The notes: generated from the sequence alone by a model not told the origin. 6,291 bases of DNA from Nitrososphaerales archaeon TH703 (GCA_014523525.1 JAATVL010000028.1:1-6291); one strand, 5' to 3'. Counted from the stretch's first letter, positions 1-5,198 are shown. Numbers and translations are program-made.

Positions 1-38
1 ATGTGATTACCATAAATTGTAGGAATTTTGACCCTCAT
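1..38 (-). CDS. Possible 5' end of an unidentified gene, cut by the window edge
   Basis: An ATG on the minus strand opens a frame of 12 complete codons (MRVKIPTIYGNH) that runs off the left edge without a stop. An AT-rich element (minus-strand TTTAAAT) is centred about 24 bases upstream of the ATG, which is the archaeal TATA-box distance for a leaderless mRNA. This spacing is the main support. The fragment is too short to assign a family. It lies downstream of rpoK on the same strand but would have its own promoter. It could also be chance, since 12 codons carry little information. Confidence 0.3.
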   Translation of the reverse strand, partial: MRVKIPTIYGNH

Positions 39-56
39 AGAGTTGTAAAATATCGA

Positions 57-68
57 AATTTAAATTTT
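57..68 (-). promoter_or_regulatory. TATA-like promoter element for the gene at the left edge
   Basis: The minus strand reads AAAATTTAAATT here, centred roughly 24 bases upstream of the ATG at 38. This matches the usual spacing between an archaeal TATA box and the start of a leaderless transcript. Such AT-rich words are common in this window, so the call rests on position and not on the motif alone. Confidence 0.33.
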
Positions 69-178
69 CCTAACTTGATTGAATAGCAATTAGCAACCGT
101 GTGCCACGAAGAATTAGACTATCCATTATATTAATAACCAATCTCTTGTCGGAATATCTGTAAGATTATTAATTCTAC

Positions 179-676
179 CTACTTTAACCAATCTATAGGA
201 ATATCTTGGTATAACCCATTAGGCAGTATTCTTCGTATTGAAATTGGCAAGACTCTTGAATTCAGCTCTGCCACAGCAACTGATATAGTATCGTTAAACT
301 TGTTTGATGAATCCACTAGAGTTGGTGCACCTAGAGAAAGTTGCAGTGATCTTGCACCTATTATTCTCGCACGTTCAAAACGAGTCAATGTCGGAGGTCC
401 TATCAAAACTTGACTGTCTTGAGGAGTTATCTCCCTGGATTCAAAATCCATCTCTGGATAAACTACAACTTCGTCTTTTGGCCTGCCACTTTTTGACTCT
501 TCAATAGTTTCCTGTTTCTCAATTTTGGTTTTCTTGCTTTTCTTTTCCTTTTCTTGAGTATTCTTAATCTTTGTTTCTGTATTTCTTTTTACTTTTGGCT
601 GTTTTTTTACTTTTGGCTGTTTTTTTTCCTTATTTTTTTCAGAGGTAGAACGTCTTAAAACCAAGAATAAAACCAA
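179..676 (-). CDS. rpoK: DNA-directed RNA polymerase subunit K (Rpb6/omega homologue) with Lys-rich N-terminal extension
   Basis: This is the archaeal counterpart of eukaryotic Rpb6 and bacterial omega, a small subunit that helps RNA polymerase assembly and stability. The conserved core is residues 85-165. It contains LTRFERARIIGAR (97-109), then LQLSLGAPTLV (111-121), then VLPISIRRILPNG (142-154), and ends in IPIDWLK, all typical of RpoK. Residues 10-70 are unusual: a low-complexity Lys/Glu/Gln/Thr stretch including a perfect KKQPKV duplication. Free-standing archaeal RpoK proteins are usually much shorter, so about half of this protein is extension. The first codons (TTG GTT TTA TTC TTG) encode a hydrophobic MVLFLVL that looks odd on a soluble subunit. 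A second in-frame TTG at 664 lies about 26 bases from the TATA-like element at 684-698 and may be the true leaderless start, giving 161 residues. No ATG occurs before residue 76. The family is certain; the start is not. Confidence 0.94.
   Translation of the reverse strand: MVLFLVLRRSTSEKNKEKKQPKVKKQPKVKRNTETKIKNTQEKEKKSKKTKIEKQETIEESKSGRPKDEVVVYPEMDFESREITPQDSQVLIGPPTLTRFERARIIGARSLQLSLGAPTLVDSSNKFNDTISVAVAELNSRVLPISIRRILPNGLYQDIPIDWLK
591..626. repeat. Perfect 18-bp tandem duplication inside rpoK
   Basis: Two identical adjacent 18-bp units (ACTTTTGGCTGTTTTTTT on the plus strand) lie at 591-608 and 609-626. Read on the minus strand, each encodes KKQPKV, so the duplication keeps the rpoK frame and adds six residues to the charged N-terminal extension. 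Each unit carries a run of seven or more T on the plus strand (A on the coding strand), which suggests replication slippage as the origin. The copies are identical at the DNA level, which points to a recent event. Confidence 0.9.
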
Positions 677-683
677 AAAAAGT

Positions 684-698
684 GAATATATAATTAAA
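684..698 (-). promoter_or_regulatory. TATA-like element in the rpoK divergent spacer
   Basis: The spacer reads GAATATATAATTAAA on the plus strand, the strongest TATA-like run near either divergent gene. Its centre (about 690) is 26 bases from the in-frame TTG at 664 of rpoK, as expected for a leaderless archaeal transcript. It is only 14 bases from the upstream TTG at 676, too close to serve that start. Used in the plus direction it would place a transcript start near 716, inside the cyclophilin-like gene as drawn. The minus-strand orientation is therefore favoured but not proven. Confidence 0.42.
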
Positions 699-1144
699 TG
701 TTGCTAATAAATGAACAAGTTAATAGTCTTATTGAAAGTAATCTAGAATTAGAAATGATCTGGAGCAATCCAAATTCTGTCTCAAGAATTCATGTTCTGT
801 TCGAGACAGTTGGCAAGGGTAAAATCGTGTTAGAACTAGTTCGTCATCTGTCCCCAATAACCTTTTCAAACATAATCAAAAAAATGCCTATTTCTGGAAG
901 ATTGCATTTTTTAAACGGTAATATAGGATATGTAGAAACAGGACTAAATTTAGGTGCAGAAAAACAGAAATCAGTGTTTAAGAGGGGAGATCTTGGATTC
1001 ATGATATCTAATGGTTCCATTTGTATCGTATTGAAAGATATTAAAGGAATCAACATGAATCACATAGGCCATTGCGTTGAGGATCCTCTTATTTTAGAAT
1101 CAATCAATTCGGGCGAAATCATATATATAAAGCGAGCTTCATGA
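698..1144 (+). CDS. Cyclophilin-like fold (TM1367/PF04126-type) small protein, function unknown
   Basis: The 148-residue soluble protein resembles the cyclophilin-like family typified by Thermotoga TM1367. The core begins near residue 30 with a beta-strand-rich stretch (IHVLFETVG, then KIVLELV) followed by HLSPITFSNIIKKMP, the usual position of the 'P.T...l...LP' signature. Later come GNIGYVETG (74-82), a GDLGFMISNGSICIVLKD block (98-115) matching the family's 'GD...w..g.alci.f' segment, and INMNHIGHCVED (118-129). Family members are structurally like cyclophilin but are not shown to be prolyl isomerases, and I do not claim that activity. No signal peptide or membrane segment is visible. No clear ribosome site precedes the ATG at 698; an in-frame ATG at 755 (residue 20) could be the real start, and it still keeps the domain intact. 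It is divergent from rpoK and precedes the SWIM gene by 55 bases. Confidence 0.68.
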   Translation: MLLINEQVNSLIESNLELEMIWSNPNSVSRIHVLFETVGKGKIVLELVRHLSPITFSNIIKKMPISGRLHFLNGNIGYVETGLNLGAEKQKSVFKRGDLGFMISNGSICIVLKDIKGINMNHIGHCVEDPLILESINSGEIIYIKRAS

Positions 1145-1153
1145 CAGTTAATC

Positions 1154-1175
1154 AGGTAAGAGGTGCCCATTACCT
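1154..1175. repeat. Short inverted repeat upstream of the SWIM gene
   Basis: AGGTAA (1154-1159) and TTACCT (1170-1175) are perfect reverse complements separated by ten bases. The right arm abuts the TATA-like element of the SWIM gene, so the pair could be a palindromic operator or a weak RNA hairpin at the end of the cyclophilin-like transcript. There is no following T-run that would mark a terminator. A six-base arm can arise by chance, so function is speculative. Confidence 0.35.
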
Positions 1176-1181
1176 ATATTT
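1174..1181 (+). promoter_or_regulatory. TATA-like element for the SWIM zinc-finger gene
   Basis: CTATATTT is centred about 23-25 bases upstream of the TTG at 1200, the distance expected for a leaderless archaeal transcript. No Shine-Dalgarno-like sequence precedes that TTG, which fits leaderless expression. It supports separate transcription of the SWIM gene from the cyclophilin-like gene upstream. Confidence 0.36.
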
Positions 1182-1199
1182 CCATCGCTAAAGTGTCAT

Positions 1200-1469
1200 T
1201 TGTTTGAGCCAAGTAAAAAAAACATTTGGACTATTGTTGGAAAGCATTATGAATATTGGATTGATTTAGACTTGGATTATTGCTCATGTAACGATTACTA
1301 CTTTAGAACGCTCTCTGGCAAGGGAATGTGTTATCACCTAAATTTTGCAAAACAAAAAATAAATTCAACGGTTGACACTATTTGCTTTTCTGATTTGGAA
1401 TATTATGATTTTGTAAAATCGGTGATTAATGATAATTACCTAATAATTCGAAATGAAACTGGTGATTAG
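1200..1469 (+). CDS. Small SWIM-type zinc-finger protein
   Basis: The 89-residue product contains the SWIM zinc-binding signature CxCx(n)CxH: Cys28 and Cys30 (DYCSCNDYY), then Cys44 and His46 (GMCYHL), with 13 residues between the pairs. The preceding strand (IWTIVGKHYEYWIDLDLD) fits the usual beta-hairpin that leads into the first two cysteines. SWIM domains are zinc-binding modules for DNA or protein contact, found in MuDR-type transposases, SWI/SNF-related proteins and the SWS1/Shu2 partners of Rad51 paralogues. Here the domain is nearly the whole protein and nothing transposase-like surrounds it, so a free-standing DNA- or protein-binding role is more likely. The start is a TTG. The frame has no ATG upstream before the in-frame stop at 1149, and a TATA-like element sits at leaderless distance. 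It precedes purD by 44 bases. The acidic, aromatic-rich tail (residues 56-89) has no recognised motif. Confidence 0.76.
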   Translation: MFEPSKKNIWTIVGKHYEYWIDLDLDYCSCNDYYFRTLSGKGMCYHLNFAKQKINSTVDTICFSDLEYYDFVKSVINDNYLIIRNETGD

Positions 1470-1513
1470 GTTGATTCGGATATTTGTGTCGAATTCTTAA
1501 TTCATGAGATAAA

Positions 1514-2818
1514 TTGAAACGATATGACAGTATCTTAATCATAGGTTCTGGAGGAAGAGAACATTCCATAGGGTGGAAGCTGTCAAATGATACAAAGAAA
1601 AAAGTATATTTTGCACCAGGTAATGGGGGTACGGGAAATAATATCGAAATAGATTCTAATGATTTAAAGAATCTTCTTGAATTTGCAAAGAAGAACAATT
1701 CTTTCACAATAGTAGGACCTGAAAAGCCTCTTTCATTGGGCATTGTTGATTTATTTGAAGGAAGTCAATTGTCGATATTTGGCCCTAATAGAAACGCTTC
1801 TAGATTAGAATCAAGCAAAGTGTTCGCAAAACTTTTTATGCAGAACACCGGAATTCAAACAGCTCCTTTTTCAATTTTTTCAGACGCCAATTCTGCAATA
1901 AAACACGTCCAATCATCCTCAAAAAATGTAGTTGTCAAGGTTGATGGACTTGCAGCAGGTAAGGGCGTATTCGTCTGCGATAACGATAAGTCAGCAACTG
2001 AAGCCATAAAAAAGATCTTTATTGATAATGAATTTAGAAATTCCGGAAATAAGATTGTGTTAGAAGAAAGAATTTATGGCGATGAGGCTTCTTACATTGC
2101 TATATGTGATGGAAAATCTATTCTTCCATTAGCATCAAGCCAGGATCACAAGAATATTTTGGATGGGGATAAAGGACCTAATACTGGTGGAATGGGGAGC
2201 TATTCTCCTACGCCTCTAATCACACAGAGTCTTGAAAACAAGATAATGGAGAGAATAATGCAACCAACAATAAAGGGGCTAAATGATCTCGGAATTAATT
2301 TCAAAGGCTTTCTATATGCGGGTCTCATGATAGAACGTGGTTCAAATGAACCATATGTACTAGAATTTAACGTAAGAATGGGAGACCCCGAATGTCAATC
2401 TATATTGTCAAGAATGGATTCTAATCTATTACAATATTTGGAAGCAGCCATGGATGAAAAGCTTGAATCTATGCCCACTATTAAATGGAAGGATAAACAT
2501 TCAGTTTGTATAGTTATGGCTTCAAGAGGGTATCCTGGAAAGTATCAAACCGGAAAAGTAATTCATGGGTTAAATTCGAGATTTGGTCACGACACACATG
2601 TATTTCACTCAGGGACTAAAAAAAATTCAATGCGAGAAATACTTACAAATGGCGGTAGAGTCTTATCAGTTACCTCATTGGATGATACCCTTGAAGGAGC
2701 TAAAAATAAGTGCTATTCTGTTGTATCTCAAATACATTGGGGAGAAAATGAAGAATACTATAGAAGGGACATCGCATTAAGGGGTATTAAATATACGAGT
2801 TCCACTTTCAGTGACTAA
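1514..2818 (+). CDS. purD: Phosphoribosylamine-glycine ligase (GAR synthetase)
   Basis: This cytosolic enzyme performs the second step of de novo purine synthesis, joining glycine to 5-phosphoribosylamine with ATP. The 434 residues match the usual length of monofunctional PurD and all parts are present. They include the N-terminal GSGGREH loop (11-17), VGPEKPLS (67-74) and the ATP-grasp glycine-rich segment VKVDGLAAGKGV (141-152). Further on are EERIYGDEAS (184-193), the signature SQDHKN...DGDKGPNTGGMGSYSP (209-231) and the metal/nucleotide-binding EFNVRMGDPECQ (284-295). The C-terminal domain ends in YYRRDIALRGI. There is no fusion to AIR synthetase or GAR transformylase, unlike animal homologues. 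The start is TTG, since an in-frame TGA lies three codons upstream, with a weak GAGAT site before it. The last 42 bases overlap the convergent cyclo-ligase gene. The next enzyme of the pathway, PurN, is encoded nearby on the other strand. Confidence 0.97.
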   Translation: MKRYDSILIIGSGGREHSIGWKLSNDTKKKVYFAPGNGGTGNNIEIDSNDLKNLLEFAKKNNSFTIVGPEKPLSLGIVDLFEGSQLSIFGPNRNASRLESSKVFAKLFMQNTGIQTAPFSIFSDANSAIKHVQSSSKNVVVKVDGLAAGKGVFVCDNDKSATEAIKKIFIDNEFRNSGNKIVLEERIYGDEASYIAICDGKSILPLASSQDHKNILDGDKGPNTGGMGSYSPTPLITQSLENKIMERIMQPTIKGLNDLGINFKGFLYAGLMIERGSNEPYVLEFNVRMGDPECQSILSRMDSNLLQYLEAAMDEKLESMPTIKWKDKHSVCIVMASRGYPGKYQTGKVIHGLNSRFGHDTHVFHSGTKKNSMREILTNGGRVLSVTSLDDTLEGAKNKCYSVVSQIHWGENEEYYRRDIALRGIKYTSSTFSD

Positions 2819-3367
2819 AGCATCTATATTTCGATCATAGGCAAAAGTTGGGATACGATTTTTTATAAATTGAAAATCATATGCAAGACCAAAACATTTT
2901 GAATATTTTTTATTAGTCAGATATTTATCATAATAACCAAAACCATATCCAATTCTGTATCCATAGGAATCAAATGCAATTCCGGGAATAATCAACAGGT
3001 CTATGAAATCTACATTCCCATTTATTTTCTTTGGTTCTTTAATTCCAAATCTATTCATGTCAAACGAATCATTATCAAAATCCTTTTGTTCTACGATATA
3101 ATATTGAATATCATTAAATACGATCCGTGGTAACAGCAATTTCCTTCCTGAATTCAGAGCATGATTAATTATGTCCCATGTTTCGACTTCTGACCCGGTG
3201 GGAAGATAAAGCCCAATAGTTTTGGATTCAATAAATTCATAAGTCCTGATGACGTTCATTTGAATTAATTTACTTTTGGCAGATATTTCAAATTGATTCA
3301 ATTCATTTCTCTTGTGAAGAATCTCTTTTCTTAAAATTGATTTTTGCTCTTGATTGCTTAATTTCAT
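2777..3367 (-). CDS. MTHFS: 5-formyltetrahydrofolate cyclo-ligase (methenyl-THF synthetase)
   Basis: The enzyme uses ATP to convert 5-formyl-THF into 5,10-methenyl-THF, returning a dead-end and inhibitory folate to the active one-carbon pool. The 196 residues match the family length. The N-terminal helix has LRKEILHKR (12-20). YLPTGSEVETW (54-64) is the conserved substrate segment. FGIKEP (107-112) follows. DLLIIPGIAFDSYGYRIGYG (123-142) plus FGYYDKYL (143-150) is the family signature, here with Phe143 where Gly or Lys is common. FGLAYDFQ (159-166) and DALVTESG (182-189) close the protein. Its ATG lies four bases after the folD stop, and the stop codon itself lies in a TAGGACA ribosome-site-like string, so it is very likely co-transcribed and translationally coupled with folD. 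The 3' end overlaps purD, tail to tail, by 42 bases. Pairing with FolD supports a tetrahydrofolate rather than methanopterin role. Confidence 0.94.
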   Translation of the reverse strand: MKLSNQEQKSILRKEILHKRNELNQFEISAKSKLIQMNVIRTYEFIESKTIGLYLPTGSEVETWDIINHALNSGRKLLLPRIVFNDIQYYIVEQKDFDNDSFDMNRFGIKEPKKINGNVDFIDLLIIPGIAFDSYGYRIGYGFGYYDKYLTNKKYSKCFGLAYDFQFIKNRIPTFAYDRNIDALVTESGTRIFNTP

Positions 3368-3371
3368 TGTC

Positions 3372-4232
3372 CTAATTATTCCTAATTTTATTTATGAGAC
3401 TTGCAGCTAGCACCGTATTTTTTAATAGCATTGTAACTGTCATAGGTCCTACTCCGCCAGGAACAGGCGTTATGTAAGATGCTTTTTCTGACACAGATCC
3501 AAAATCGACATCACCTTGAATTTTTCCATTCGTTCTGGATATTCCTACATCAAAAATTACAGCCCCCTCTTTGATCATTTTGCTTGTGAGAGTAAATTTT
3601 TGTCGATTACCAACCGCCGTAATGATACAATCAAAGTTTCTTAATTTATCTTCCAAATTTTTTGATTTTGAATGGAAAAACGTTACAGTAGCATCACGAT
3701 TCATTAGTAAAATGCCCAAAGGCTTTCCAACCAAATTACTTCTATTTATGATTGCGACATCCATGCCTTTAACATCGATGTTGTAAAAATCTAGTAATTC
3801 CAGAATCCCTAAAGGAGTACATGGAATAAGTTTTGGAGTCCCTTCAAGGAGAAAGCCTAAATTATAGGAAGTTAAACCATCAACATCTTTCTCGTAGTTT
3901 ACCATATTAGTGATTGATGTTTCAATATGATGTGGTAATGGAAGTTGGACAAGTATTCCATGAACATTTTCATCTTTATTTAATTCATTTATGGTACTAA
4001 GTAGCTCATCTTGCTTTATGGTTTCTGGTAGCTTGAAATCTCTTGTTAATATTCCAACATTATTTGCAGCTGTTTGTTTATTCTTAACATATGTAGCAGA
4101 TGCTTGATTATCGCCGACTAAAATAGTAGCTAAACATGGTCGAATTCCTTTATTAATTAGACCTGACACCTCACTTCTAATTGTTTGTTTTATTTGTTGA
4201 GAGACTAGGACTCCATCTATTAATTTACTCAA
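3372..4232 (-). CDS. folD: Bifunctional methylene-THF dehydrogenase / methenyl-THF cyclohydrolase
   Basis: FolD oxidises 5,10-methylene-THF to methenyl-THF with NAD(P)+ and hydrolyses that to 10-formyl-THF, the formyl donor used by PurN. The 286 residues match the family. VGDNQASATYVKNK (39-52) contains the expected catalytic tyrosine and lysine (Tyr48, Lys52). GILVQLPLP (92-100), KDVDGL (115-120) and IPCTPLG (136-142) are the folate-site signatures. INRSNLVGKPLG (162-173) is the dinucleotide segment, with Asn163 where Gly normally stands. TAVGNRQ, IFDVGI and GDVDF follow, and TPVPGGVGPMT (255-265) is the C-terminal signature. The start is TTG; an in-frame TGA lies eight codons upstream and no ATG fits. 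No ribosome site precedes it, and 69 bases separate it from purN, so it may have its own promoter or be leaderless. It leads directly into the cyclo-ligase gene. Confidence 0.97.
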   Translation of the reverse strand: MSKLIDGVLVSQQIKQTIRSEVSGLINKGIRPCLATILVGDNQASATYVKNKQTAANNVGILTRDFKLPETIKQDELLSTINELNKDENVHGILVQLPLPHHIETSITNMVNYEKDVDGLTSYNLGFLLEGTPKLIPCTPLGILELLDFYNIDVKGMDVAIINRSNLVGKPLGILLMNRDATVTFFHSKSKNLEDKLRNFDCIITAVGNRQKFTLTSKMIKEGAVIFDVGISRTNGKIQGDVDFGSVSEKASYITPVPGGVGPMTVTMLLKNTVLAASLINKIRNN

Positions 4233-4301
4233 ATATTCTAAAAATTCACAACGTCATTTTTTTGCTTTACTGTATTTTCCATTCCATTTTTTTAATCACT
4301 G

Positions 4302-4913
4302 TTAAGTAACGATTACCTTTCTACCTTCAACAAGTAACCTTTTTTCAGAAAAAAGCTTTACACAAGAAGGATATAAAATGTGCTCCTGTTCAAGTATCCT
4401 GTCTGATAGTGTTTCATATGTATCATTCTCTAATACTGCCACTTGTCTTTGTGCAATAATTGGTCCAGAATCTAATCCTTCATCAACAAAATGAACAGTA
4501 CATCCCGTTACTTTTACTCCATAATCCAACGCTTTTTTTTGGGAATTAAGCCCAGGAAATGAAGGAAGAAGTGATGGATGTATATTCATGATCCTCATCT
4601 TGTATTTTCTTACAAATTCTCGACTTAAGAGACGCATATAACCAGCCAAACACACAAGCCCATTATCAGGATTTACATTATATTTTTGTAATGTGTTTAC
4701 TATTTCCTCATCGTAATCCCAGCCTTTTAAATTATTTGAAACTATGCTTGTAGGAATTCCAAATTTTGAAGCTTTTTTAAGACCTTCTGCTTCTGGTTTA
4801 CTGGAAATTACAATTTTAGGACATACGTCAGTTACCTCACCTTCTTTAAGAAAATTTAGAATTGATTCCATATTGCTGCCTCTACCAGAAATCAAAATTC
4901 CAAGATTTATCAA
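4302..4913 (-). CDS. purN: Phosphoribosylglycinamide formyltransferase (10-formyl-THF dependent)
   Basis: PurN transfers the formyl group of 10-formyl-THF to glycinamide ribonucleotide, the third step of purine synthesis and the one after PurD. The 203 residues are near the family norm. LISGRGSN (7-14) is the phosphate-binding loop, LAGYMRLLS (89-97) the folate-contact strand, and MNIHPSLLPSFPG (109-121) carries catalytic Asn110 and His112. VTGCTVHFVDEGLDSGPII (135-153) carries the third catalytic residue, Asp148. The start is a TTG preceded by AGGAG. An in-frame TAG only three codons upstream excludes a longer protein. That TAG ends a possible 24-codon leader ORF. purN, folD and the cyclo-ligase gene lie in the same direction, matching production and use of the same cofactor. 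Use of PurN implies folate-dependent rather than formate-dependent (PurT) formylation. Confidence 0.97.
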   Translation of the reverse strand: MINLGILISGRGSNMESILNFLKEGEVTDVCPKIVISSKPEAEGLKKASKFGIPTSIVSNNLKGWDYDEEIVNTLQKYNVNPDNGLVCLAGYMRLLSREFVRKYKMRIMNIHPSLLPSFPGLNSQKKALDYGVKVTGCTVHFVDEGLDSGPIIAQRQVAVLENDTYETLSDRILEQEHILYPSCVKLFSEKRLLVEGRKVIVT

Positions 4914-4916
4914 TTG

Positions 4917-4921
4917 CTCCT
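4917..4921 (-). promoter_or_regulatory. purN: Ribosome binding site deciding the TTG start of purN
   Basis: The minus strand reads AGGAG, three bases before the TTG at 4913. It is the clearest Shine-Dalgarno match in the window. The site overlaps the TAG that ends the short leader ORF (TAGGAGCAATTG), the arrangement used for termination-reinitiation. The spacing is shorter than usual, so efficiency may be modest. Confidence 0.52.
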
Positions 4922-4994
4922 ATTGTGAATGCTTGAGATTCTTAAATGTAGTGAAATTCTTGTATGGATCTATAAGTGAAAAAATAATTTTCAT
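4920..4994 (-). CDS. Possible 24-residue leader ORF upstream of purN
   Basis: An ATG at 4994 opens a 24-codon frame (it begins MKIIFSLIDPYK) that ends at a TAG lying six bases before the purN TTG and inside its ribosome site. It is in the same frame as purN. The peptide resembles no family I recognise, and PurN proteins normally begin at the LGILISGRGSN strand, so it is not a lost N-terminus. It may be a regulatory leader peptide or just an open stretch of AT-rich spacer. No strong TATA element lies at leaderless distance from its ATG. Confidence 0.22.
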   Translation of the reverse strand: MKIIFSLIDPYKNFTTFKNLKHSQ

Positions 4995-5161
4995 TGATAC
5001 CTAAATTGATATAGTTCAACTTTTTTGAATTATCAATTTGTTACTATAAAGAGATTTGAATATAATTATATAGACCATCACTCCATAAAGAAAAGTGCGA
5101 CAACAGCCAGGCATACATAAATGAGTGATTTGTCGATCAACGGGGAAGGAAATATGACATT

Positions 5162-5180
5162 TAGCTCAAGCTCAGAGCTA
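5162..5180. repeat. Perfect 6-bp hairpin downstream of cofH
   Basis: TAGCTC (5162-5167) and GAGCTA (5175-5180) are exact reverse complements around a seven-base loop. The hairpin lies 18 bases past the cofH stop codon on the minus strand. No T-run follows it closely on that strand, so it does not look like a classic intrinsic terminator, and archaeal termination mainly relies on U-tracts. It might act as an mRNA 3' stabiliser. Confidence 0.4.
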
Positions 5181-5198
5181 GTCAAGGCAATTATATCT

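Noticed and set aside
39..178. Search for a tRNA or small RNA downstream of rpoK
   Set aside because: There is no T-loop-like GGTTCRAAT, no cloverleaf pairing and no strong T-run terminator. The stretch shows nothing beyond the left-edge promoter element.
304..507. Plus-strand 67-codon frame inside rpoK
   Set aside because: It is antisense to the conserved RpoK core and its translation has no recognisable pattern.
1141..1191. Short ORF starting with ATG that overlaps the stop of the cyclophilin-like gene (ATGA junction)
   Set aside because: It has only 16 codons, is in a different frame from the SWIM gene, and is not recognisable. A frameshifted 5' end of the SWIM gene was considered, but the SWIM protein is complete without it.
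1426..1743. Minus-strand 105-codon frame across the SWIM-purD junction
   Set aside because: It is antisense to the conserved purD N-terminus, whose GSGGREH motif establishes the plus-strand frame.
4233..4301. Two similar C-A-T7 strings between folD and purN as a terminator or repeat
   Set aside because: The T-runs are on the plus strand, so they are A-runs for the minus-strand genes and would not terminate purN. They are too short to count as a meaningful repeat.
4744..5004. Plus-strand 86-codon frame over the start of purN and its spacer
   Set aside because: It is mostly the complement of the purN N-terminal domain, with low-complexity spacer translation beyond it.
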